Source of the DNA: Candidatus Latescibacterota bacterium
GTDB taxonomy: Bacteria > Latescibacterota > UBA2968
NCBI GenBank assembly: GCA_022823725.1
Contig: JAJEHL010000011.1
Location: 222,259-286,258, forward strand
DNA: 64,000 bases
Direction of reading: 5' to 3'
The notes below the pieces were generated by a model. The model saw only the letters and a program-made list of their open reading frames with translations, was not told where the DNA came from and made no database searches. Within the stretch, counting starts at the first letter, position 1, and each line of letters starts with the position of its first letter. Position numbers and translations under genes: made by a program. Shown here piece after piece: positions 11,401 to 18,743 of the stretch.

Positions 11401-11512
11401 TTTCCAGATGATTCTTAGCTACTGGCGAGATCTGAAAAGTGGCAAGTTGATTTGTTCCTGGTATAACGGTCTTCGTATAATAGTGGCCATCTTGAGCACG
11501 ATATAGATTCAT
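8465..11512 (-). CDS. Large protein of unknown function, first intact gene of the Hsp70-helicase operon
   Basis: The protein is 1015 aa. Its start ATG is at 11512, preceded by AAGGA. It has no signal peptide or clear membrane segment, and I do not recognise a family. The middle region (about 240-650) is rich in Trp, Pro and beta-type sequence, suggesting repeated beta-sandwich-like modules. The C-terminal third (about 730-1010) is alpha-helical with spaced A-x-x-L-E patterns like tetratricopeptide repeats (for example around 735-790 and 955-1000). The coiled-coil gene starts 31 bases after its stop. A large non-enzymatic protein at the head of such an operon could be the target-recognition or scaffold component (inference). 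Confidence 0.85.
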   Translation of the reverse strand: MNLYRAQDGHYYTKTVIPGTNQLATFQISPVAKNHLESLGIQIEEEIPRHVFSFLYSEGSIFTGGSGPSGEVAIDVPQRVLDSLIEWGIQGKPNDLRKAVRRAETSIANCITPGFIRWVCSFESNLELADLSGISFSDFDRYVHQSNNSKLNSLHLELIKNDGGSRVLWSLTRLIAHVALYPGFPDQIPGSWKGTVYEILANLIRDAFSTQPLPKPPQAPQSKILLPEVYWQVHEQQVVGILPAQTLPAGEEISWKVATGDAFQVPIRQLHDKTVVSEAITEPLEPASWKIDVEHRGNQRNTFPHSVEVQIPSSDGPYVIFEENGKAISWKPDLILPPGTYYVLAAPTVDIDEFYSTEGLEILEEIDYEPVAWWDWKGFCVSIISKVKLGSYLFDLSDIQIDWELVDPPELEVDISGMIPTWLNRWPQLIIKTSDETILQDSILEIERTEDGKFWNLYMCPDDDYRSDRITYIKENDKILIDFSQCEQFTSFSGSFAVRLLFSRLIEKTPKKLHFKVISGVQLDYVNDPNRPGQAKALSIRGAKSVTTYPGCGDIFRDGSYILYAEDPIKEPLIHFSMRPQDLDPEMLLAVRLRVSRISYLSPKTPLGNWVSLPLDMKLYEVEDLNARLKLELHSMPEVNDNELLGYLDGNEPVSAGKQISPYTFVIPLHRWLDNLGPAISGTIQVNCENTWLTIARLLGRTKSNVSSPKRSPSIYGSWFNEASKVECLALEGQYVEANQKAEILETRIRTEDLPLTVKHLLLARLGRVYIFIGSFDRAAEILPHQKKAGGLPAARYGGAMLEMRAHFPGDRFRALKQDIDAWEENSQKQLAMAEWSYRLGRMGKGGEGALRAVYDTYLRNFVSHLLADQAEAAIFTGISQFLLSKPCSFDSKLEFVPWLRTIQKAQRYLHTSLDRWDFSGDSSMGFSPWPTSICNEDVTYLKAIDCQANGNIQDARKHLKQLAKSRLNFPRMALLKARQARLEGHIESAKELYMKIIELDIVLEEMVALGKLDK

Positions 11513-11559
11513 CTCAAAAATCCTTGATTCTTAATTTGATGACAAAAAACAAATTGGAG

Positions 11560-11724
11560 CTACCCCATTTTATTTGAGCAGAGCTTTGTAATACTATCGG
11601 CAACTTGAACCGCATCCATAATGGCCTCTGAGGGGATTAAATCAACGTCGTGCAATTTATGGACAGTTATTCGCAGAAACAAGAAAATTTCTATTTCGGT
11701 GGAGAATACGTCTTTTCGGCCCAT
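11560..11724 (-). pseudogene. C-terminal remnant of an unknown gene upstream of the operon
   Basis: Reading the minus strand from about 11724 to a TAG at 11560-11562 gives about 53 codons without interruption. The peptide is protein-like (contains LIPSEAIMDAV and DSITKLC), ends 47 bases before the 1015-aa gene and has no start of its own. It is offset by one base from the sulfatase remnant frame. It looks like the 3' end of a gene whose 5' part was lost when this DNA joined the sulfatase remnant. Its length is too short to identify a family. Confidence 0.4.
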
Positions 11725-11866
11725 TGGTATAACACTGGCTAAACACCACCCCTTCCGACCCCAAACGATCCAAATGCGGTGTCTTAATCACCGGATGCCC
11801 GGCGCACCCCACCGCATCGCAGCGATGCTGATCCGAATATATAAAAACAATATTGGGTTTTGACAT
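11722..11866 (-). pseudogene. 5' remnant of a sulfatase gene
   Basis: The ATG at 11866 has a strong GGAGG site 5 bases upstream. The first about 48 codons are a typical arylsulfatase start (NIVFIYSDQHR, TPHLDRL, GVVFSQCYTNGP). Homology stops exactly before the expected C-x-P-x-R catalytic motif, and the frame then runs into unrelated sequence and stops at 11657. The catalytic cysteine and the remaining 400 or more residues are missing. It is a truncated relic marking the edge of the DNA that carries the Hsp70-helicase operon. Confidence 0.8.
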
Positions 11867-12076
11867 ACACACCTCCAGTAGAGAACCCGGTCAACTCTGT
11901 CTTGCAATACTTTGGTCTGTCATTATAGCTTATAGACAAGGAATTTGCAAAGCGCGCGTTTATTGATTTGAAGGCAATTCCTATTGCACAAAGGCAGACA
12001 ATGCGCTATATTTTTTTTGAAATTTCTGAATTGGAATCTCGAATGGCATTTATAGGCGTTTTACAGGAATAAACCA

Positions 12077-12349
12077 ATGGCGATTGAAACCATTGAAAAA
12101 GAACAAGCCGAATTGAAAGGGCAATTTACTCAGTTCGACAAGCGAGTTGACCGCATGCAAACCGAATCAGACAACACCCGGAAAGAATTAACCGAAGCCA
12201 TAAGTGGGTTGCGAGAGGACAACAAATCTCTGTTAGCGCGAATGGATGCAGGCTTTCAGGAATTGGGGAACTTGCGCCGGTGGCAATGGTCTTTTATTAT
12301 CGCGGCGGTAATTGCGGGCTGCGCGGTCGTTGGACTGCTTTTTAAGTAA
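12077..12349 (+). CDS. Small coiled-coil protein with C-terminal membrane anchor
   Basis: The protein is 90 aa: a charged heptad-rich helix over residues 1-60, a short RRWQW stretch, then one hydrophobic segment (about 70-88) at the C-terminus. The layout resembles phage XhlA-like or Bdr-like tail-anchored coiled coils, but there is no specific match I can assert. A weak AGGAAT purine stretch precedes the ATG. It lies alone between the sulfatase remnant and tRNA-Val. Confidence 0.6.
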   Translation: MAIETIEKEQAELKGQFTQFDKRVDRMQTESDNTRKELTEAISGLREDNKSLLARMDAGFQELGNLRRWQWSFIIAAVIAGCAVVGLLFK

Positions 12350-12472
12350 CTGATATTACGCAGTTTATAGAAAAATACTCTATTTTGCCACAATATCTTG
12401 TATATCTCATTTAAAATAAATCATACAGAGGTGCTGTGTAACGTCAGAAAAATAAATGGTCAGAAAATCTGC

Positions 12473-12499
12473 TTGACAACATTTTTGTATCCATATAGT
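12473..12499 (+). promoter_or_regulatory. Probable sigma-70 promoter of tRNA-Val
   Basis: A TTGACA at 12473-12478 is followed by TATAGT at 12494-12499 (15-base spacer, slightly short). The predicted start falls about 30 bases before the tRNA. The region between the small coiled-coil gene and the tRNA is otherwise AT-rich and without a gene. Confidence 0.5.
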
Positions 12500-12537
12500 T
12501 TCTGCTCATACCAGGCCGTGTGTTCTTTCAAATTAGT

Positions 12538-12614
12538 GGGCGATTAGCTCAGGTGGTTAGAGTGCTTGCTTGACATGCAAGAGGTCACTGGTTCAAGTCC
12601 AGTATCGCCCACCA
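12538..12614 (+). tRNA. tRNA-Val (GAC)
   Basis: All four arms are visible. The acceptor is GGGCGAT paired with ATCGCCC, the anticodon stem is CTTGC/GCAAG around loop TTGACAT (anticodon GAC), and the T arm is ACTGG/CCAGT around TTCAAGT. An encoded CCA completes the 77-base gene. It is followed directly by a strong hairpin terminator. Its 3' part is repeated in decayed form at 20350-20422. Confidence 0.95.
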
Positions 12615-12656
12615 TTAAAAACAATGGGTTACGCAAATTGATGCGTAACCCATTTT
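12584..12656 (+). repeat. Left copy of tRNA-Val 3'-end repeat (att-like)
   Basis: This 73-base segment covers the T arm, acceptor 3' strand, CCA and terminator of tRNA-Val. It aligns without gaps to 20350-20422 with 59 of 73 identical positions (counted by eye). Integrating elements commonly use tRNA 3' ends, and the integrated end reconstitutes the intact tRNA, as here. Confidence 0.65.
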
Positions 12657-12658
12657 CC
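12623..12658 (+). terminator. Rho-independent terminator after tRNA-Val
   Basis: A 13-bp perfect stem (12623-12635 with 12642-12654) with a 6-base loop ends in TTTTCC. It lies nine bases after the tRNA CCA. A degenerate copy lies at about 20389-20422. Confidence 0.85.
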
Positions 12659-12700
12659 TTTGATGCCCATCTGGATGCAGTCTTTCAAGGAATTCTGAAC

Positions 12701-13336
12701 ATGAAACGAATCGGTATTCTGGCCTACGGCTCTCTAATAGACAATCCGGGTCCAGAACTTGGACCGAACACGGCTGCAAAAATCAAAGGTGTCAATACGC
12801 CATTCAGGGTTGAATTCGCCCGGGAGAGCCGAAGCCGCAATTATGCACCCACTTTAGTTCTGGTCGCTGAGAGTGGTGCTTCTGTAAAAGGCGTTATCCT
12901 CATATTAAGAAACGGCATATCTGAAACAGAAGCTAAAAATATGCTCTGGCGCCGGGAAGTGAACTGTTTTGACACTCGGAAATTTTACCAACCCCATGCA
13001 AACCCCGGTGACAATAAAGTGTATGTGGAATCGCTGGAACATTTCAAAGGCATCGATGTGGTTTATTACGTCCGAATCGCCTCTAATATCCAATCCTTGA
13101 CATCAGCACGCCTGGCAAAGCTGGCTATTCAAAGCGTCAGCTTGAAAAAGAAAGACCAGGGGCGAGATGGCATTAGCTACCTGAACAATGCAAAAGCAAA
13201 CGGTATTCAAACGCCCCTCATGTCCGCATACGAACAGGAGATTCTACAGCGGATGAACGCAAAAAATCTCGAAGAAGCCTTGTCCTCGCAAATCAACCTG
13301 TTGAAAGAAAATGCTGGATCATCGAGAGTCAAATGA
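12701..13336 (+). CDS. Gamma-glutamylcyclotransferase-like protein
   Basis: The protein is 211 aa from the ATG at 12701, with AAGGA upstream. Longer readings would begin inside the tRNA. It opens with GILAYGSL, the nucleotide/gamma-glutamyl-binding loop signature (YGSL) of the GGCT/AIG2 superfamily, which form a small barrel and act on gamma-glutamyl amines or peptides. The length is typical for bacterial members. The C-terminal half is helical and charged with no extra domain. It is the first gene inside the proposed tRNA island and its substrate cannot be told from sequence. Confidence 0.7.
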   Translation: MKRIGILAYGSLIDNPGPELGPNTAAKIKGVNTPFRVEFARESRSRNYAPTLVLVAESGASVKGVILILRNGISETEAKNMLWRREVNCFDTRKFYQPHANPGDNKVYVESLEHFKGIDVVYYVRIASNIQSLTSARLAKLAIQSVSLKKKDQGRDGISYLNNAKANGIQTPLMSAYEQEILQRMNAKNLEEALSSQINLLKENAGSSRVK

Positions 13337-13543
13337 GAGCACGAGGAAGATCAGACAGAAGTGCGCACAAAATATCCCGAGACTTTACCCGTCGCAATAA
13401 AAATCTAACTTTTTAAGCATAATATCAAGCCTGTAGTTGTAGAAATTCGTCTTGCAGCTATTGGTTCACAAAGCTACATTTACTTGGATTTTTCAATCGT
13501 TCTACACGTTCGCTTAGAATTGAAGATGACAGGAGCATCAAAA

Positions 13544-14356
13544 ATGGCAGATAATATACCAATCGAACACCGGTTCCATTTTGACCTGAGCGGCTTTCTG
13601 ATCCTGCGCAATGTATTGACACCTGAAGAATGCGAAACCACTCTGAATGTCCTGTCTGATCTGGAAAGCCGGACATACAAAGATGAATGGATGGCTTCTG
13701 CACCCAATTTTGGCAGACCAAAACCACTACCAACCTGTGATAAAAGCCGAGAATTTCAGACCCGTTTGAATGGCCTTTTACGGCTTGATCCTGTCTTTGA
13801 CCTGATGATCGCACATCCAAAAGTCGTGCCTTATCTGAAGGCATTCATGGGCGAACCTCAACTCATCAACACCTGGTCGATTTCTAAATTCAAGGACGCG
13901 CAACAGGGCGGGTGGCATCGCGGTGTACCAACCACGGATTACAGTTATCGAAACGGCGATATTCGCTCTCGGATGCTCAATACCGTGTACTTTTTAACAG
14001 ATAATGGACCCGACGACGGGTGTGTGGTGGCTGTACCGGGTTCACACAAAAGCAATTTTGATCTGAGCTGGCAAGAATATCAAGGATTGGATCTTCCGGG
14101 TGCCGTCGCAGTAACGGGTAAAGCAGGCGATGTCTTACTCTTTTCCGAGACCGTCATCCACAATGGACTGCCCAAGACCACAGAGCCAGTGCGATCCAAT
14201 CTGTATTTCAACTACACACACGCACATTACAATGTGATGATGCGTGAGCCGCCAAATGGATACCACAGATGTCTTCCACCAGAGATCCGCGAACGGTTTA
14301 ATGAAGCGCAAAAAGCGATGACGCGATGGATGGAATTGGCAAGGTGGGATATGTAG
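13544..14356 (+). CDS. Phytanoyl-CoA dioxygenase (PhyH)-family protein with H-x-G in place of H-x-D
   Basis: The protein is 270 aa. The ATG at 13544 has AGGAG 9 bases upstream; the longer reading from 13484 lacks one. PhyH-type non-haem Fe(II)/2-oxoglutarate oxygenases bind iron through H-x-D/E and a distal His, and bind 2-oxoglutarate through an Arg. Here the proximal motif reads W-H125-R-G127, the distal His is about 206 (VIHNGL) and the Arg about 217 (PVRSNLYFNY). Loss of the carboxylate at this position is the hallmark of Fe/2OG halogenases, although a nearby Asp (TTDY, about 131) could substitute. Both other PhyH proteins in the window keep the acidic residue. The substrate is unknown. 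Confidence 0.88.
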   Translation: MADNIPIEHRFHFDLSGFLILRNVLTPEECETTLNVLSDLESRTYKDEWMASAPNFGRPKPLPTCDKSREFQTRLNGLLRLDPVFDLMIAHPKVVPYLKAFMGEPQLINTWSISKFKDAQQGGWHRGVPTTDYSYRNGDIRSRMLNTVYFLTDNGPDDGCVVAVPGSHKSNFDLSWQEYQGLDLPGAVAVTGKAGDVLLFSETVIHNGLPKTTEPVRSNLYFNYTHAHYNVMMREPPNGYHRCLPPEIRERFNEAQKAMTRWMELARWDM

Positions 14357-14408
14357 CACTGCGTTTGCAATTTGCGCTGGTGCATGTAATCTTTAATGGT
14401 TTCAGTTT

Positions 14409-15185
14409 CTATGGAACACCTTCGAGAATGCCCAATCGATCTTCGCGCAAATGGCTTCTCAATTCGCGATAATATTGTTCGCGGACTTCTATACTTTTCA
14501 TATTGGCATCGATGGTATAACCCACGGGCTTAAACACAATAAACATCACCTTCCGGGGAAGCGTGTCAATATTGATAGACGCGCCGTGGACCATCGCCGT
14601 GGTGCAAACCGTCATCTGTCCAGCCTTTGCAAGCAAAGGAACCGGATCTGCAAAGGGCAACTCGGGAAGTTCTCGGAATCGGACTGGATCCTGAATATAA
14701 GTCCCGTGCTTTTCCACATCCTCTGCAATCAAACGGTGGCTACCGGGCCGGTACATGAGAGGCGCCCGCTTCTCCGTCACATCGCTCAACCAGAGCAGGC
14801 AACTGCAAAGCATCCGTTTGGGTGTGGCATCCAGATCTGAAAGGCTATATTTAATATCCACATGTTCAGAAAAACTGAATGTCGCGCCGGGCTGTGGATA
14901 GGAAGTAACAACAAACGCATTAAAAAAATGTACGGCATTGGCCCTCAATGTCTTTTTGGCCACACCATCCAAAAACGGATCCTGAATCAGATCCAGCAAT
15001 TCCGGCTCGAGAAAATACCGTTGTCCCACACGATACTGGGCCGGTTTCCCATCTTTGGGACCTTCAAACGGCAGCATCCGATCAAAAACCCTCGAAACGC
15101 GATCCAGCCGCGATTTGCTAAAAGGCGTATCAATGGTTACCGCCCCGACCTTTTCAAATTGTGCAACTTCAGACTCGCCAATCAT
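14409..15185 (-). CDS. PhyH-family dioxygenase
   Basis: The protein is 258 aa from the ATG at 15185, preceded by AGGAGGTG 6 bases upstream. The iron site is intact: H-V-D in SEHVDIKYS, distal His in MVHGAS, and an Arg (PRKVMF) for 2-oxoglutarate. It probably hydroxylates a small molecule using Fe(II) and 2-oxoglutarate. It lies downstream of the sialidase and sulfatase genes on the same strand with 20 bases between, so it is likely in their operon. It is convergent with the PhyH gene at 13544-14356. Confidence 0.9.
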   Translation of the reverse strand: MIGESEVAQFEKVGAVTIDTPFSKSRLDRVSRVFDRMLPFEGPKDGKPAQYRVGQRYFLEPELLDLIQDPFLDGVAKKTLRANAVHFFNAFVVTSYPQPGATFSFSEHVDIKYSLSDLDATPKRMLCSCLLWLSDVTEKRAPLMYRPGSHRLIAEDVEKHGTYIQDPVRFRELPELPFADPVPLLAKAGQMTVCTTAMVHGASINIDTLPRKVMFIVFKPVGYTIDANMKSIEVREQYYRELRSHLREDRLGILEGVP

Positions 15186-15205
15186 AACACACCTCCTGTA
15201 TCCTT

Positions 15206-16435
15206 CTAAGCATCCAACCACACATCCTCAAACACCCGACACCCGACGCCCTCCTGCCCCATAGAACTGCATGCGTAGAGCGTGATGTACTGGGATTCAT
15301 TGAGAGGACCAACGGTGCTGTACGAGAAAGTCTCTGGCTCAATAACCTTATGCCGCCAGGTCTGACCTTCGTCATCGCTAAAATAGATCGCCCCGCGCTG
15401 CCGCTCGGAAGCGTGCTGCCGCTCAGATTCAGGCAGATCGGAACCATTGGGAATAGAAAACAGCAGACGCCTCCCGCCCCGGGCAAGTGTGCCGTGGCAA
15501 AGCACGCCGCTAATATCGACGAGAAAGGGCTGAGACCACGTCTTGCCACAATCAGTCGAAGTATGGGCAATGCGCTGCACAGGACCGGGACGCACCTCCG
15601 AGCGGGGGACATGAGCTTTAAGCATACCGCGTGAATTCAGCCTGCGGACGACCAGCAACTCCTCACCGCGATTAATCGACACAGCAGAGGCTTCATTAGC
15701 CAGAAAATCCGTAATAAAGCCATCCACGCGCCAGGTCTCACCCTGATCATCGCTATAGATAACGGCAGAACCGGACTGGGGATGGTTGCGAAAATAATTC
15801 GTAACGACTTCTCCCTCGGGCACAACAGTAACAGGTCCACCCAGAACGTACCGCCCCTGATACGGACCCTGGGTAATCACGTGAACCTGCCCCACAGCGT
15901 TAAACATAATCAACGTACCATCGGCATAGCGGTGATTTAGAGGCGACCGGTCTCCGAGCAACGTCTCCATAGTCCAGGTATCGCCATCGTCATCCGAATC
16001 GAATCGGCAAAGAACCATAGGTGTATCGCGCCCCACGGCGTCGATATCGATACCAGTCTGCGCCCGCATCACACCATAGTCCTTGTCGTAAAGATCCTCC
16101 GTACCTCGCAAATCGACCATGGACAGCACAGACACGCGCTCGCGTCCATCTCGTTCGGAGAGATACGCAGACACCGCATAGTGGTTAATCCGACCCGAAA
16201 CAGCCCGAGCTGGCGACCACGTCGCGCCCCAATCGCTGCTCCTGCTCGTCAGAATCACCTTTGGATCGTCGTCGCGGCCGCCGCGCAATCTCCCCTGACA
16301 AAAGGCGATCAACACGCCGTCGCGCGTGACAACGTACGACGGCTGAAACGTGCGACACACCACCTCACCGTGCACCTCAAAACCCGGCTCAAAAGCCAGC
16401 GTCCGTTCACTCAATCCGTTTTCAAGCTTCCTCAT
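15206..16435 (-). CDS. Sialidase-type (BNR/Asp-box) glycosidase or propeller protein
   Basis: The 409-aa protein has five Asp-box motifs of the S/T-x-D-x-G-x-T-W type (SSDWGATW, SDDDGDTW, SDDQGETW, STDCGKTW, SDDEGQTW), the hallmark of six-bladed sialidase propellers. An early Arg in RTFQPS occupies the place of the FRIP arginine that binds carboxylate. No signal peptide is visible, so it may be cytoplasmic. Its start overlaps the sulfatase stop by four bases (ATGA), implying coupled expression. Sialidase plus sulfatase suggests use of sulfated or sialic-acid-like glycans; the true substrate is not determinable. Confidence 0.85.
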   Translation of the reverse strand: MRKLENGLSERTLAFEPGFEVHGEVVCRTFQPSYVVTRDGVLIAFCQGRLRGGRDDDPKVILTSRSSDWGATWSPARAVSGRINHYAVSAYLSERDGRERVSVLSMVDLRGTEDLYDKDYGVMRAQTGIDIDAVGRDTPMVLCRFDSDDDGDTWTMETLLGDRSPLNHRYADGTLIMFNAVGQVHVITQGPYQGRYVLGGPVTVVPEGEVVTNYFRNHPQSGSAVIYSDDQGETWRVDGFITDFLANEASAVSINRGEELLVVRRLNSRGMLKAHVPRSEVRPGPVQRIAHTSTDCGKTWSQPFLVDISGVLCHGTLARGGRRLLFSIPNGSDLPESERQHASERQRGAIYFSDDEGQTWRHKVIEPETFSYSTVGPLNESQYITLYACSSMGQEGVGCRVFEDVWLDA

Positions 16436-17781
16436 ACGGTCTTCTCCTGATCAAAAGGCTGCTCCGCGTGATAAATCTCCCGATCTGCCTCCAGAAGAAA
16501 CGTGCCGTCTGACTGTTTAATCCACTGCGGAACATCAGAGTGACCTTCTTTATTCGGCACAGACCCCATCAAAATGGGATCATCTGTCTCCTCGAGAAAC
16601 GCGGTTAATTGTCCCTCCAAATCATCGCGAACCTTTGAAAAACGCGGATCATCTGCAACATTGTTCAACTCATACGGATCGTCTGTCAAACTGTAAAGCT
16701 CCCGATCCGGTGCCGGTTTTGAAAAAAGCGCCTGAACAACCTCTCGTCTATTCTGAAAACGATTCACCCACCCATTATCGACATAATTTGGCACCCGCGC
16801 AAAATTGCGAATCAGCTTGAACCCATCCGACCGAACGCACCGCATCGGCGTGTAATACCAGTTCCCAGAACGCCGCCCCCATGTCTGCTCGGCAAACACC
16901 ACAGACCGGCCAGCCCAACCCGCACCGGAAAACAACCCTCGAAAACTCCGACCCAGAATACCATCCGGTTTCTCCAGACCGCACAAATCCATCACCGTCG
17001 GCAGCAGGTCCATGTTGCTAATCAAATCGCCATACGCTGTTCCAGCGGCAATCTCAGACGGGTACCTCATAAGCAAAGTCGTTCGGATACCCGCATCGTA
17101 AAGCGTGTGTTTTGCCCGCGCAGTCGCCACCCCGTGTTCAGTGGTAAACACCACAACTGTTTCATCCGCCATCCCACTTTCATCAAGAGCATTCAAAATC
17201 CGCCCCACTTTTTTATCCAACGCCCCAATCTGCCGACACAACGCGGCGAGATCTTTACGCACCTCCGAACAATCGGGCAGATCCGGCGGCACATCCATCC
17301 TCTCCGCAAGCTCTGGCTCATACTCCAGACCAAAAGGTCTATGTACCTCCGAGAAAGAGACCTGCAACAAAAAGGGACGCTTGATAGACGGTGCTTCTTC
17401 TCGCAAAAAACGTTCAGCCAACACTTCCACAGTCCCCGCCAGCACACGCGAAAAGCCCGCCCAGGATGGATCATTCAAAATCATCAATCGGTTGCTCAAC
17501 ACCGTCTCATAGCCCGCATCCTGAAAATAACGCGCCATGCACATCGCATCATCCGCATAGGGAAATTGTCCCCACACACCGATCATGTGCGGCATCTGAC
17601 TGCAATACAAGCCAACGCGACTGGGAATGCAAATGGGTGCCGTCGCGATAAATTGCGTAAATCGAGCACCCTGAGAAGCCAACCGATCCAGATTAGGCGT
17701 TGATACATCGGGTCGGTCATAACAACCGAGCCAATCGCCCAGATCGTGGCAGTCGATAAACACAACATTGGGTTGTTTCAT
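16432..17781 (-). CDS. Sulfatase (formylglycine-dependent, Cys type)
   Basis: The 449-aa protein belongs to the alkaline phosphatase superfamily sulfatases. The N-terminal metal-site strand is NVVFIDCHDLG and the catalytic motif is C51-I-P-S-R, whose Cys would be converted to formylglycine by a sulfatase-maturating enzyme (none in the window). A TPNLDRLASQGARF segment precedes it, as in the family. The length is normal for the short cytosolic or secreted members, and no signal peptide is apparent. It is the promoter-proximal gene of the sulfatase-sialidase-PhyH run on the minus strand. Confidence 0.93.
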   Translation of the reverse strand: MKQPNVVFIDCHDLGDWLGCYDRPDVSTPNLDRLASQGARFTQFIATAPICIPSRVGLYCSQMPHMIGVWGQFPYADDAMCMARYFQDAGYETVLSNRLMILNDPSWAGFSRVLAGTVEVLAERFLREEAPSIKRPFLLQVSFSEVHRPFGLEYEPELAERMDVPPDLPDCSEVRKDLAALCRQIGALDKKVGRILNALDESGMADETVVVFTTEHGVATARAKHTLYDAGIRTTLLMRYPSEIAAGTAYGDLISNMDLLPTVMDLCGLEKPDGILGRSFRGLFSGAGWAGRSVVFAEQTWGRRSGNWYYTPMRCVRSDGFKLIRNFARVPNYVDNGWVNRFQNRREVVQALFSKPAPDRELYSLTDDPYELNNVADDPRFSKVRDDLEGQLTAFLEETDDPILMGSVPNKEGHSDVPQWIKQSDGTFLLEADREIYHAEQPFDQEKTV

Positions 17782-17889
17782 ACCTGTTTCCTCTATCCTG
17801 AAGAGACGCCAGCATCAACGCGGCAAGTCTCTGAATCCAGACGCTCCGGGTGCACCGCCCAGGTATCCCCCGCTGGCTCCCAACCGGTC

Positions 17890-18645
17890 CTAATGCCAGT
17901 GGCTCAAATCTCTTTCCGTGATCTCCTGCAACGCCTCAATATCCTCTTGAAAAATCTTTCGTAGTGAGTCCCGCACCTCTTCTGAGATGCCCTCAGCGAT
18001 AATCTGATCTTCCGGCTGCGGCGCCTCTGGCGTGGGATAGTGTGTCACCTTATTCACCCGCTGATGCAAAATGGACGGCCGGAAATTCGAATCCACTTCC
18101 AGATATTCGAAAAGCCCACGCAAAAAGTCCGCTGGATCTGCCACGAGGTCCTCATAGAACATAATTCGCAGCCGGTCGCGCGAGACGTATTGGAACAGCC
18201 GCTTGAAATGCAGACTGTAGAGACTCGGCATCACCCACAGCCCAAACAAACCATGTCCGTGAGGGTCCAGCACCCGTTCGAACTCCATCCGCTGATCCGG
18301 CTGAAACCGGCGTTTATTCATATGGACCCAACTCAAAAACGCGCGATCAATCGGGTTGCGGACCGTTGCGGTCAACTTCACGCCGGGAAGATCCCGGACG
18401 ATCCGCGCAATTGCAGGTTCGAATACCATATAGGAATTGCTCATCTCTCCCACCGCCTTCTCTCCACACCAATCGTCGAAATAGGTCTTCTGATACCAAT
18501 CCAGACCTTTGTGATAATCAGCCACAAAAAAGTTCACATTATCCAGATGTAATGGCACATACACATCTGGATGCTCTTGATAGACTCTCCACAACCACGA
18601 CGAAGCGCACTTGGCAGCACCGACATGTATGAAATTGGGAAGCAT
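17890..18645 (-). CDS. Sulfotransferase (PAPS-dependent)
   Basis: The 251-aa protein starts at 18645 with GAGGAG 5 bases upstream. The 5'-phosphosulfate loop is K-C-A-S-S-W (residues 12-17). The 3'-phosphate-binding R-N-P-x-x-R-A-x-L-S follows at about 95-105. It would transfer sulfate from PAPS to a hydroxyl or amine. The gene is 108 bases upstream of the sulfatase on the same strand, so sulfate addition and removal sit side by side. Confidence 0.9.
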   Translation of the reverse strand: MLPNFIHVGAAKCASSWLWRVYQEHPDVYVPLHLDNVNFFVADYHKGLDWYQKTYFDDWCGEKAVGEMSNSYMVFEPAIARIVRDLPGVKLTATVRNPIDRAFLSWVHMNKRRFQPDQRMEFERVLDPHGHGLFGLWVMPSLYSLHFKRLFQYVSRDRLRIMFYEDLVADPADFLRGLFEYLEVDSNFRPSILHQRVNKVTHYPTPEAPQPEDQIIAEGISEEVRDSLRKIFQEDIEALQEITERDLSHWH

Positions 18646-18708
18646 ATTCTCCTCTCGGACAGAAAGCCTGTTATATACAAAACAATATAAGTCTTTTGTG
18701 TAATAATA

Positions 18709-18736
18709 TTGACAAAAAATTATAAATAGATATACT
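18709..18736 (+). promoter_or_regulatory. Strong sigma-70 promoter of the abiE operon, probably leaderless
   Basis: TTGACA at 18709-18714 and TATACT at 18731-18736 are separated by 16 bases, a near-consensus promoter. The abiEi ATG is at 18744, only 7 bases after the -10 box, so the transcript should begin at or next to the start codon. There is no ribosome site. A binding site for the AbiEi autorepressor would be expected to overlap here. Confidence 0.75.
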
Positions 18737-18743
18737 TTGACAC

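Noticed and set aside
1..11512. Assignment of the helicase operon to DISARM or Druantia
   Set aside because: The helicase has similar domains, but there is no methylase, no PLD nuclease with an HKD motif and no DruA-D-like gene, and the Hsp70 is not part of those systems as I know them.
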